Source of the DNA: an uncultured Bacilli bacterium
GTDB lineage: Bacteria > Bacillota_I > Bacilli_A > RF39 > UBA660
DNA length: 17,720 bases
Direction of reading: 5' to 3'
Assembly: GCA_944358665.1 (NCBI GenBank)
Contig: CALVRP010000060.1
Span: 1 to 17,720, forward strand
The notes below the pieces were generated by a model, which searched no databases, was not told the DNA's origin, and worked only from the letters and a program-made list of their open reading frames with translations. Below are positions 6,601-13,489 of the stretch, piece after piece; the first letter of the stretch is position 1; each line of letters opens with the position of its first letter. The translations under genes were made by a program, and so were the position numbers.

Positions 6601-7623
6601 TTAAATCTTATTTTTACGTCCTTTCGATTGTTGAACACAATAAGTTATAAATGTAGGAATTGCTTTTTGAACAAATTGTTCATAATTGTCATATTTTGAA
6701 AGATTTTCTTCAGTAAAGTAAACTAAATCAGGTAAATAAGTAAATCCATATGGTATAACCCAATCGTCTTCAATAGCTGGCATATTACTTTTAAAATATT
6801 TACTAGTTAAAATATAGGCATTAGCTCTAACTAGATATTCATATATTACTGTTTCCGGATGCATACTATATGTTTTAAAAAGATTATTTTTAATCGCATC
6901 TTTATAAAATTCTTCTAAAATATCTGTATTTGCTAAATACTTATCTACTAAAGGATTTACAATTGGATGAGAAAACTCGTGAAACAAACATTCAACTAGA
7001 TATTCACTATCAACTTCAAAGCAATTTTTTTCTTCGTTATAGTAAAGTCCTTTATTATAATATAAATTTCCTTCTTTATCAGATGGTCCAAAACCACCAT
7101 TTATTAAAACTGATGGAATAAATGTAAAAGTTTTAGTTTTAATACTATAATATCTTCCTATATCAGCTAAGTCTAAATTATCAGGAAACTTACAGTATTT
7201 ATTTATAACTTCTTGGTAAAATGGAATATATTTTTCCAAAAACTTATTCCATTTAATATCATTCGCAATTTTCTTGAGCTCATTTACAAAACAGTCTATA
7301 GAACCATAATTCATATATTTGTTTATATATTCGGTTTGTATTTTTTTATCATCAATCTCATATGAATCATTTATACCAATTCCTAAATTAATTGGAACTG
7401 AACAATCAGTAAAATTATTAATATATTTTATCATTTCCGGATATTTTTCAATGGGAATTAATTTTTCTAATTCGTGAACATATTCTATATTAGGTGTTTC
7501 TATAAAATCGAATTCTTCTTTTAATTCAGGATATTTTAAGAGATAAACAGCGTGAATGGCTAATATTAGCTCATATTGTTTATTAATTTCAATGTTCATA
7601 TTATTTAATTTTTTAATAATCAT
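6601..7623 (-). CDS. DUF4932-like putative zinc metallopeptidase
   Basis: A 340-residue protein with His215-Glu216-Phe-Ser-His219 in CLFHEFSHPIVNPLVDKY, a form typical of DUF4932 proteins, which are thought to be zinc-dependent proteases. Glu257 or Glu262 in HPETVIYEYLVRA is placed to be the third metal ligand. The middle (about 165-180) has the glycine-rich strand INGGFGPSDKEG that usually precedes the motif. There is no signal peptide, so it should act in the cytoplasm unless exported otherwise. The start is set by GGAGG nine bases before the ATG. It begins 19 bases after the stop of the ART-like gene upstream, so the two are cotranscribed. Substrate unknown. Confidence 0.83.
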   Translation of the reverse strand: MIIKKLNNMNIEINKQYELILAIHAVYLLKYPELKEEFDFIETPNIEYVHELEKLIPIEKYPEMIKYINNFTDCSVPINLGIGINDSYEIDDKKIQTEYINKYMNYGSIDCFVNELKKIANDIKWNKFLEKYIPFYQEVINKYCKFPDNLDLADIGRYYSIKTKTFTFIPSVLINGGFGPSDKEGNLYYNKGLYYNEEKNCFEVDSEYLVECLFHEFSHPIVNPLVDKYLANTDILEEFYKDAIKNNLFKTYSMHPETVIYEYLVRANAYILTSKYFKSNMPAIEDDWVIPYGFTYLPDLVYFTEENLSKYDNYEQFVQKAIPTFITYCVQQSKGRKNKI

Positions 7624-7642
7624 ATTAAGTTATCCTCCAATA

Positions 7643-8260
7643 TCATTTAAAGTATTTACAATTTTCAATAATTTCTTTTTTACTCATATTAACTAACTTT
7701 TTCTTTACTCTTTCAGTTTTATATGTGAGTTCTGGATGATATTTTTCTAGTAGGGAAAACGAACCATTTAAATTATTAGTTTCACAGTAAGTTAATGCCG
7801 CACATTCTATTAAATCACTATCGTCTTTAGGGTATTTTTTTGGTCTATCGGGGTACCTATAAATTTTTAATTGGTTGTTTTTCTCTAATTCTTTTAAATA
7901 TTCCCATACATTTTTAATGGTAACTTCCTTTAAAACTTTAACTGGCTTTTCTGATACATATTCATTATTACCGACACCTAAAGAATTATTTTTTTTAAAA
8001 TCTGTAGGCTCTAAAATGTAATATCTTCCTTCTTGATTAAAAATCTCTTCTAAAGCATTTTCTTTTCTTTCGATTAAACATCTTTCATTATTATCATCAT
8101 AACCATAAATATTTGTATAGTTTAAATTGCCGCCTTTTACAGAATATATTATACTTTCTATTTTATCTGTAGTTGCATAAACATAAGCTTTACTATGATT
8201 TACTAATCTTGGTTTCATTTCTTTTAATCCAGCTATTTTAGTACCTCTATATAACTCCAT
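7643..8260 (-). CDS. Putative ART-like protein, coupled to a NUDIX gene
   Basis: A 205-residue protein. The opening MELYRGTKIAGLKEMKP, the strand AYVYATTDK (residues 25-33) and NEYVSEKPVKVLKEV (Glu100) follow the order seen in a family of uncharacterised ADP-ribosyltransferase / RNA-2'-phosphotransferase-fold proteins (LYHG...Y.YFST...E..S..PV.V). The usual histidine of the first motif is arginine here (Arg5). The last 90 residues are a helical, lysine-rich extension. Its ATG shares one base with the stop of the upstream NUDIX gene (TAATG), and AAGGAAA in that gene's end serves as ribosome binding site, so translation is probably coupled. It ends in TGA, the only such stop in the window. The ART assignment rests on motif order alone. 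Confidence 0.72.
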   Translation of the reverse strand: MELYRGTKIAGLKEMKPRLVNHSKAYVYATTDKIESIIYSVKGGNLNYTNIYGYDDNNERCLIERKENALEEIFNQEGRYYILEPTDFKKNNSLGVGNNEYVSEKPVKVLKEVTIKNVWEYLKELEKNNQLKIYRYPDRPKKYPKDDSDLIECAALTYCETNNLNGSFSLLEKYHPELTYKTERVKKKLVNMSKKEIIENCKYFK

Positions 8261-8730
8261 TAATTTCCTTCTTTCGTTATGAAATGTTTAATATTATTAC
8301 TTTCTATGATATTGCTAATTATATCAGTAGTAGGATGTATTTTATAGTTATTTATCTTATTAATATCTATCCATTTATAACAAGCCCAGTCACCATCCAG
8401 TCCTTTAAATTCGTTGTTTGTGATCTGGCCTTTATAAATTCCTTTATAAATTAAATCTATTTGATGATTATTAAAGCCTCTTGAATAGTTAAATTCCTCG
8501 CTAATAGCGATTAAATCGAAATGAATTTCATTAAAACCTAATTCTTCTTTAATTTCTCTTTTAATCGCATCTGTGCTAGTTTCATGCATCTGTACTTTTC
8601 CGCCAGGAAGCATATACCACTCTCTATTTTCAGCTTTAAATAACAATATTTTTGTTAAGTCTTGATTATAGATTAGTGCGGAAACACGGTAAATAAATTG
8701 ATTGTATTCATTTATAATTTTTAAATCCAT
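8260..8730 (-). CDS. NUDIX hydrolase, first gene of the ART/metallopeptidase operon
   Basis: A 156-residue NUDIX protein. The full box begins at Gly44 (LPGGKVQMHE, Glu50) and ends REIKEELGF (Arg58, Glu59, Glu62, Glu63, Gly65). The C-terminal half has aromatic-rich strands but nothing that fixes the substrate; ADP-ribose, NAD-related compounds and modified nucleotides are all possible. The frame is open for 60 codons further upstream, but AGGAG eight bases before the ATG at 8730, and an extended -10 behind it, show that the 156-residue form is the real one. The stop overlaps the ATG of the ART-like gene, so the two products are made together. It heads a minus-strand unit that continues at least to 6601. 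Confidence 0.9.
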   Translation of the reverse strand: MDLKIINEYNQFIYRVSALIYNQDLTKILLFKAENREWYMLPGGKVQMHETSTDAIKREIKEELGFNEIHFDLIAISEEFNYSRGFNNHQIDLIYKGIYKGQITNNEFKGLDGDWACYKWIDINKINNYKIHPTTDIISNIIESNNIKHFITKEGN

Positions 8731-8749
8731 TATATCATCTCCTAATTTA

Positions 8750-8758
8750 ATTATAACA
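8750..8758 (-). promoter_or_regulatory. Extended -10 promoter of the NUDIX/ART operon
   Basis: On the minus strand TG-T-TATAAT forms an extended -10. No good -35 is visible; that position is occupied by the palindrome at 8771-8782. The expected transcript start is about 14 bases before the NUDIX ATG. Confidence 0.6.
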
Positions 8759-8770
8759 AAGTTATTATGA

Positions 8771-8782
8771 TATGTATACATA
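8771..8782. promoter_or_regulatory. Palindrome at the -35 position of the NUDIX/ART promoter
   Basis: TATGTATACATA is a perfect 12-base palindrome lying where the -35 contacts of the promoter at 8750-8758 would be. It could be an operator. In such AT-rich DNA a chance palindrome is also possible. Confidence 0.3.
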
Positions 8783-8959
8783 GGGTATAATAATATAAAA
8801 CTAATTGACTTTCCTGTTAGTGTAAGTGTTATTATGTAAACGGGGTTATAAAATGCAAAAAATAAAATATATTTTGTAAATGAAAAAAATAATGATAAAT
8901 TTGAAGTCAAAGATTTAATTAGAAATGATATTTAAAGATGTAAAATCCTATAAAAAACA

Positions 8960-9041
8960 GGAATTTTGTGATAAAACAGTCGAAATAAATCGGAAAAATG
9001 TGATAAAACGGCTAAAAAATAGTGGAATTTTGTGATATAAT
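8960..9041 (+). repeat. Three phased iterons upstream of the DUF4143 ATPase
   Basis: GGAATTTTGTGATAAAAC (8960-8977), GGAAAAATGTGATAAAAC (8992-9009) and GGAATTTTGTGATATAAT (9024-9041) are 18-base copies of one motif. The starts are exactly 32 bases apart, about three helical turns, so all face the same side of the DNA. The third copy contains the -10 of the downstream gene. Single copies also occur at 4520-4537 and 5650-5667. Confidence 0.85.
9033..9041 (+). promoter_or_regulatory. Extended -10 promoter of the ATPase, inside the third iteron
   Basis: TG-A-TATAAT lies 18 bases before the ATG at 9060 and forms the end of the third iteron. No -35 is evident. Anything bound to the iterons would compete with, or help, RNA polymerase here. 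AGGTGA at 9050-9055 is the ribosome binding site. Confidence 0.65.
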
Positions 9042-9059
9042 GTATTTAGAGGTGATAAT

Positions 9060-10418
9060 ATGGTAAGACTTAAAAGGAAGATTGATGATTTTTTAGTAAG
9101 TTGGAAAGAAAGTAAAAATAAACTTCCTTTAATAGTAAAAGGTGCCAGACAAATAGGCAAAACTGATGCTATAGAATATTTTGCTAAAAATAATTATGAA
9201 AATGTAATTGAAATAAATTTTGTCTTACAAAAACAATATAAGTCAATTTTTGATGATGGATTTGAAGTAGATACAATTATTAAGAATATTTCTTTAATTA
9301 ATCCTAATTTTAAATTTGTACCCGGAAAAACATTAATATTTTTTGATGAAATTCAAGATTGTATAAATGCCGCCACATCATTAAAATCATTTAATATTGA
9401 TAAACGTTATGACGTTATTTGCTCAGGTTCTTTAATGGGAATTAATTATAAAGAAATAGAGTCAAATAGTGTTGGAAATAAACAAGACTATGAAATGTAT
9501 TCTATGGATTTTGAAGAATTCTTGTGGGCTAAAGGTTACAAGGAATCACAAATTGATGATCTATATTTACATATGAAAAACTGTGAACCACTATCAGAAC
9601 TTGAATATAAAGTGATGCTTGATAGCTTTCATGAGTATATGATTATTGGGGGAATGCCAGCTATTGTTAGAACATTTATTGAAAATAAAAATTATAGTGG
9701 AATATTAGATATGCAAAGGCAAATACTTCTTGACTATAAAGAAGATATAACTAAATATGCTAATGGTTTAGATCAAGCTAGAATATTAAATGTCTATAAT
9801 AAAATTCCTGTGTTTTTAGGAAATGAAAACAAAAAGTTTCAAATTTCAAAGGTGGAACATGGAGCGAGAAATCGCGAGTATATTGGAACTATTGATTGGC
9901 TTAATAATGCCGGAATAATAAATGTTTGCTATTGCCTAGAACAGCTATCACTACCATTAAAAGGTAATTATAATCCAAATAATTATAGAATTTATTTTAA
10001 AGATACTGGCCTTTTAATTGGTTCCCTTGATGAAGAAGCCGGGGAAGATTTACGAAACAATAAAAATTTTAATACTTATAAAGGCGCTATATATGAAAAT
10101 ATTGTGGCTGATATGTTGGTGAAATCAGGTTATTCATTATATTTTTATAAAAATGAAAAAGGAACATTGGAAATGGACTTCTTTGTAAGAGATAAAGATT
10201 CCCTTATTCCAATTGAAGTTAAAGCAAATGATAACAGTACTCACTCTTTAAATAATCTTATAGATAGTAATTTATATAAAGACATAAAATATGGAATAAA
10301 ACTATGTAATAAAAATATTGGATTTAATGGTAAATTTTATACCTTTCCATATTTTTTAACGTTTTTACTTAAAAAATATTTGAAAGATAAAAGTGAAAAT
10401 AAAGACTCAGAAAATTAA
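9060..10418 (+). CDS. AAA-type ATPase with DUF4143 C-terminal domain
   Basis: A 452-residue ATPase of the solitary AAA_14/DUF4143 type common in gut Bacillota. The P-loop is GARQIGKT (residues 28-35), the Walker B strand is TLIFFDEIQ (91-99) and the sensor-like strand is ICSGSLMG. The C-terminal part contains the DUF4143 region and then GTLEMDFFVRD and IPIEVKA around residues 370-390, the Asp...Glu-x-Lys arrangement of a PD-(D/E)xK nuclease-like fold. The length is normal. The role of the family is not established; defence or mobile-element functions have been suggested. Upstream are three phased iterons, the last containing its promoter, which points to autoregulation. Its stop codon overlaps that of the convergent gene. 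Confidence 0.92.
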   Translation: MVRLKRKIDDFLVSWKESKNKLPLIVKGARQIGKTDAIEYFAKNNYENVIEINFVLQKQYKSIFDDGFEVDTIIKNISLINPNFKFVPGKTLIFFDEIQDCINAATSLKSFNIDKRYDVICSGSLMGINYKEIESNSVGNKQDYEMYSMDFEEFLWAKGYKESQIDDLYLHMKNCEPLSELEYKVMLDSFHEYMIIGGMPAIVRTFIENKNYSGILDMQRQILLDYKEDITKYANGLDQARILNVYNKIPVFLGNENKKFQISKVEHGARNREYIGTIDWLNNAGIINVCYCLEQLSLPLKGNYNPNNYRIYFKDTGLLIGSLDEEAGEDLRNNKNFNTYKGAIYENIVADMLVKSGYSLYFYKNEKGTLEMDFFVRDKDSLIPIEVKANDNSTHSLNNLIDSNLYKDIKYGIKLCNKNIGFNGKFYTFPYFLTFLLKKYLKDKSENKDSEN

Positions 10419-10427
10419 TTCTGAGTC
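10404..10427. terminator. Shared bidirectional terminator with both stop codons in its loop
   Basis: GACTCAGAA pairs with TTCTGAGTC around a six-base loop AATTAA, with one more A-T pair outside. The plus strand continues into TGTTTTTGTTTT, and the minus strand into a T-rich run. The TAA of the ATPase (10416-10418) and the TAA of the convergent gene (10417-10415) both fall in the loop. Confidence 0.8.
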
Positions 10428-10909
10428 TGTTTTTGTTTTATAAATTGTTTGCTTCCTTTTTCTTTTAAAGAGATAGGATTTTCAATTCCATATCCATTGC
10501 ATACTGTATCACATCTACTATTTACTAATTCAGTATATTTTTTTACTACATCTGTAAGAATTTCTTCTTCATTATAGCCTTGACTTCTTGAGTAGTTATA
10601 TAGTAATTCTGGAAATTCAAAAACCATATTGTAAGCATCAAGTGTTGACCAAAGATCATATTCATCGCTGCTATCTAGATTATACATTTCAAATAAATTG
10701 TTAAGTATTGATGTAATATCACATCCCATTAATTTATCACAGAAATAAAAGAAATTAAAATTTTCGGGATTTTCTTTATTAAAATCATCACCGATTTTTT
10801 CAGCAATTTTTAAAGCTTCAAATGTTTCATTATTTCCGTAATATGTTGGTTCATCACATTCATTTCCTTTAATTTGCTTTAAAATGGGTGTTAAATCAAG
10901 TTCTAGCAT
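10415..10909 (-). CDS. Hypothetical acidic protein
   Basis: A 164-residue protein of no recognised family. The frame is open 20 codons further upstream, but AAAGGAG seven bases before the ATG at 10909 fixes the start at MLELDLTPILKQ. It is acidic and rich in Asn, Tyr and Phe, with no membrane segment, signal peptide or metal motif; two cysteines sit close together near 132-136 (SRCDTVCNGY). The tail is basic and Gln-rich (KQFIKQKQTQN). It has its own promoter and faces the ATPase gene, sharing its terminator. It might be an immunity- or adaptor-like small protein, but nothing in the sequence shows this. Confidence 0.8.
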   Translation of the reverse strand: MLELDLTPILKQIKGNECDEPTYYGNNETFEALKIAEKIGDDFNKENPENFNFFYFCDKLMGCDITSILNNLFEMYNLDSSDEYDLWSTLDAYNMVFEFPELLYNYSRSQGYNEEEILTDVVKKYTELVNSRCDTVCNGYGIENPISLKEKGSKQFIKQKQTQN

Positions 10910-10933
10910 AATAACGACTCCTTTCAGCTTTCT

Positions 10934-10962
10934 ATAATAACATAAAAAAGCAATGTTTACAA
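10934..10962 (-). promoter_or_regulatory. Promoter of the hypothetical acidic protein
   Basis: On the minus strand TTGTAA (10957-10962) and TATTAT (10934-10939), with an extended TG, are separated by 17 bases. The promoter abuts the broken 5' edge of the XRE pseudogene on the other strand. Confidence 0.6.
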
Positions 10963-11155
10963 TTATCAAAAAGATCTAGCTAAAATATTAAATGTTTCCC
11001 AGGCTCAGTATTCGAGAATTGAAACTGGTGAAAATGAAATAACATTAGATAGTTTAATTCGACTTGCTGATTTTTATAATACAAGTACAGATTATATATT
11101 AGGTTTAACTGATACAAAAAAGAAATATCCTAAATCAACTAAAAAACCATTTTAA
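10961..11155 (+). pseudogene. Truncated XRE-family (HTH) transcriptional regulator
   Basis: From about 10961 the plus strand encodes NYQKDLAKILNVSQAQYSRI followed by ETGENEITLDSLIRLADFYN and TSTDYILGLTD, ending in TAA at 11155. This is the helix-turn-helix core (Q-x-DLA-x-x-L-x-V-S-Q...SRIE-x-G) and C-terminal end of a Cro/C1-type repressor of the kind found in phages and mobile elements. The first 15 or so residues and any start codon are missing; the frame runs into TAA near 10940. The break coincides with the divergent promoter at 10934-10962. It cannot make a complete DNA-binding domain as it stands, so it is read as a relic. Confidence 0.85.
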
Positions 11156-11195
11156 AAATAATATATTTATATTATAATTATAATGGAGGGTGGTT

Positions 11196-12584
11196 ATGGA
11201 AAAGTATGATGTCGTAATAATTGGAGCGGGGCCAGCTGGCTTATTTACCGCGTATGAACTTATAGAAAATAACAATAAATTAAAAATATTATTATTAGAT
11301 CAAGGAAGATTTGCTTCTAAGCGAAATTGTCCTATGAAAAAAAGTAAAAAGTGTGCAGGCTGTAAACCTTGCCAAATTTTATCTGGTTATGGCGGAGCGG
11401 GTACATTTTCAGATGGTAAATTAAACTTTATTCCTAAAATCGGCAAAAGTGATTTGTTTAAATACATGGATGAAGATACCGCTAATAATTTAATCGATAA
11501 ATGTGAAGAAATATTTACGAGGTTTGGTATGGATAGTGATGTATATCCAACTAATATAGAAGAAGCCTTAAAAATAAAAAACGAAGTAGCTATAGAAGGC
11601 GGAAGATTACTTTTAATTAAACAAAAACATTTAGGTAGTGATAAATTACCTAAATATATTGAAGACTTTACTAATTATTTAAAAGAAAAAGGCGTTCATA
11701 TCTTAGAAAAAGCTGAAGTATTAGATATACATAGTATTAATGAAAATAAACATACAATTGTTATTAAAGATAAAGAAAATATTGAAGCCAAAAATGTTGT
11801 TGTTGCTCCGGGAAGAACAGGAGCTAAATGGATTCAAGAACTAGCTGATAAATATAAAATTCCTTATCTATCAAAAAGTATTGAAATCGGTGTTAGAGTT
11901 GAAGTCAGGAAAGAAATATTAGAAAAACTTTGTAACGTTATTTATGATCCCACAATTTTTATTAAAACAAAAACCTATGACGATGAAATAAGAACCTTTT
12001 GTACTAACCCGGGTGGTTTTGTCGCCAAAGAAAATTACTATGGTTATATTTGTGTAAATGGTCATGCCTTAAAAGATGTAAAATCAAGTAATAGTAATTT
12101 TGCTTTTATTAGTAAAGTTACTTTAACTGAGCCGGTTACTAATACCAGAGAATATGGAGAAAGTATTGCGAGAATTGCCAATGTGTTAGGTGATGGGAAA
12201 CCTATTATTCAAACCCTTAAGGATTTAAAACAAGGTAGAAGAAGTGAGTGGCACCGTATACAAAAAGGTTTTATAAATCCAACATTAAAAGACTGTGTAG
12301 CCGGTGATTTGGCCCTTGTACTTCCGCATAGAATAATAACTAATATTATTGAAGGGTTAGATGTTTTAAATAAAATAATTCCTGGTGTTAGTAATGGAGA
12401 AACATTATTATATGGGCCAGAAATAAAATTTTTCAGTAATGAAATAGAAACTGATAATAATTTTAAATTAAAAGATTATAATGTTTACTTTATTGGTGAT
12501 GGTGCGGGTAAAGCAGGTAATATTGTAACGGCTGCAGCGACAGGAATTGTGGCGGCTGATGATATATTAAAAAGAAATAAATAA
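11196..12584 (+). CDS. FAD-dependent dehydrogenase, COG2509-like
   Basis: A 462-residue flavoprotein. The ADP-binding motif GAGPAG is at residues 10-15, followed by a long substrate half and a C-terminal FAD-closing motif (YFIGDGAGKAGNIVTAAATG). The cysteine-rich insert CPMKKSKKCAGCKPC (Cys45, 53, 56, 59) followed by GYGGAGTFSDGKLNF is the hallmark of the COG2509 'uncharacterised FAD-dependent dehydrogenases', and suggests a metal or iron-sulphur site next to the flavin. The reaction is unknown. A GTG two codons upstream (11190) is inside the GGAGGG ribosome binding site, so the ATG at 11196 is the start. A TATAAT at 11173-11178 is a likely -10, without a good -35. The superoxide reductase gene follows 64 bases later. 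Confidence 0.92.
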   Translation: MEKYDVVIIGAGPAGLFTAYELIENNNKLKILLLDQGRFASKRNCPMKKSKKCAGCKPCQILSGYGGAGTFSDGKLNFIPKIGKSDLFKYMDEDTANNLIDKCEEIFTRFGMDSDVYPTNIEEALKIKNEVAIEGGRLLLIKQKHLGSDKLPKYIEDFTNYLKEKGVHILEKAEVLDIHSINENKHTIVIKDKENIEAKNVVVAPGRTGAKWIQELADKYKIPYLSKSIEIGVRVEVRKEILEKLCNVIYDPTIFIKTKTYDDEIRTFCTNPGGFVAKENYYGYICVNGHALKDVKSSNSNFAFISKVTLTEPVTNTREYGESIARIANVLGDGKPIIQTLKDLKQGRRSEWHRIQKGFINPTLKDCVAGDLALVLPHRIITNIIEGLDVLNKIIPGVSNGETLLYGPEIKFFSNEIETDNNFKLKDYNVYFIGDGAGKAGNIVTAAATGIVAADDILKRNK

Positions 12585-12648
12585 ATTTTAATAAAAATTA
12601 TGATAAAATAATAAATGATAAAAAATATATTTAAAGGAGAGTGAAAAA

Positions 12649-13017
12649 ATGAAATTATATGTATGTCCTGTTTGCGGAAATGTTGTAGAACTATTAGAAG
12701 GAGATATTGAGAGAGTAACTTGTTGCGGAGTAGAGATGGAACTTATAGAAGCTAATGTAAAAGATGCTAGCGCTGAAAAACATGTTCCTGTTTATGAAAA
12801 GAAAGACGATAAAATAGAGGTTAGTGTTGGTAGTACTCTTCATCCAATGGAAGAAGATCATTATATTACTTGGATTGCGATAGAAAGCGACAACCAAATT
12901 ATTAAAACCAACTTAAAACCTCATGAAGAACCAAAAGCAGTTTTTCCTTATAAAAAAGATGCTAAAATCTACGCATATTGTAATAACCATGGTCTTTGGA
13001 TGACTAAAGTAGATTAA
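12649..13017 (+). CDS. dfx: Desulfoferrodoxin (superoxide reductase)
   Basis: A 122-residue two-domain superoxide reductase, which reduces superoxide to hydrogen peroxide in the cytoplasm of anaerobes without making oxygen. The N-terminal desulforedoxin-like domain has Cys6, Cys9, Cys25 and Cys26 for the first iron. The catalytic domain has Glu43-Lys44 (EKHVP), the lysine loop that attracts superoxide, and the four-histidine one-cysteine iron site: His45, His65, His71, Cys111 and His114 (LHPMEEDHYI and YCNNHGLW). All ligands are present, so this is an active 2Fe-type enzyme. AAAGGAG precedes the ATG. The next gene starts one base after the stop and is probably translationally coupled. Confidence 0.96.
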   Translation: MKLYVCPVCGNVVELLEGDIERVTCCGVEMELIEANVKDASAEKHVPVYEKKDDKIEVSVGSTLHPMEEDHYITWIAIESDNQIIKTNLKPHEEPKAVFPYKKDAKIYAYCNNHGLWMTKVD

Positions 13018-13018
13018 T

Positions 13019-13441
13019 ATGCCTGAAAAGATATTATTTGTAAGTAGTAAGGAAACTGTTGGAATTTCATTAGCGTTATATAATGGTGAAGATATTTTTA
13101 AATTAGATAATGCTAAAAATATTGACACTTTATATAATTATTTATCACATGAAGAAATAGATAAAATAGGTTTTTATAAACAGTATGAAGAACCTAAAGT
13201 TCTTGCTTTGGCTAATGAATTAATGATTCCTGTTATTTCAGTATCAGATATTATTGAAAATTCTTTTCCAACTGATATATTGCCGGCTGATACAATAAAC
13301 ATTAATAATACGGCAAATTATATTGGGATAAAAGATAAATCGTCTGATGAAGCTTTTTTAACCGCTCAAATATATAGAAAAGTTATTTTTAAAAAAGAAC
13401 AGGAAATAAGTTATTGTAAAAAAATAAGAACTCATAAATAA
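13019..13441 (+). CDS. Hypothetical protein coupled to superoxide reductase
   Basis: A 140-residue protein of no recognised family. It opens MPEKILFVSSKETVGISLAL, a strand-loop-strand start as in Rossmann-like domains, and contains a run of alternating hydrophobic strands (IGFYKQ, LMIPVISVSDII). It has one cysteine, near the C-terminus, and a basic tail. Its ATG starts one base after the superoxide reductase stop, with no separate ribosome binding site in the gap, so it is probably made by reinitiation. That context hints at a role in oxidative or redox stress, which is inference only. The 3' end runs into the stem of a terminator. Confidence 0.8.
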   Translation: MPEKILFVSSKETVGISLALYNGEDIFKLDNAKNIDTLYNYLSHEEIDKIGFYKQYEEPKVLALANELMIPVISVSDIIENSFPTDILPADTININNTANYIGIKDKSSDEAFLTAQIYRKVIFKKEQEISYCKKIRTHK

Positions 13442-13459
13442 TGATTTTGTGAGTTTTTA
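13429..13459 (+). terminator. Rho-independent terminator after the superoxide reductase unit
   Basis: AACTCATAAA pairs with TTTGTGAGTT (one G-U pair) around a 7-base loop, followed by TTTATTT. The 5' arm is the last three codons of the hypothetical gene, and its stop is in the stem and loop. Confidence 0.75.
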
Positions 13460-13489
13460 TTTGTGTCATGTGTAAAATGAATAAAAGGG

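Larger units (their letters stand above)
8731..9059. other. Gene-free regulatory region between divergent units
   Basis: A 329-base stretch without a convincing gene. From left to right it holds the minus-strand promoter of the NUDIX operon (8750-8758), a 12-base palindrome (8771-8782), a short broken frame (8853-8936: an eight-residue peptide, TAA, then an 18-residue peptide beginning with ATG; too short to call a gene, possibly a relic), and three evenly spaced motif copies (8960-9041) ending in the ATPase promoter. Confidence 0.7.

Noticed and set aside
8731..8910. 60-residue N-terminal extension of the minus-strand NUDIX protein, with a hydrophobic look like a membrane anchor
   Set aside because: The extension covers the promoter and ribosome binding site of the gene; the ATG at 8730 has AGGAG at the right distance and gives a standard NUDIX length.
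8960..9041. Evenly spaced repeats as a CRISPR array
   Set aside because: Only three units, the conserved part is 18 bases with 14-base gaps, the gaps are too short to be spacers, the last copy is a promoter, and no cas gene is present.
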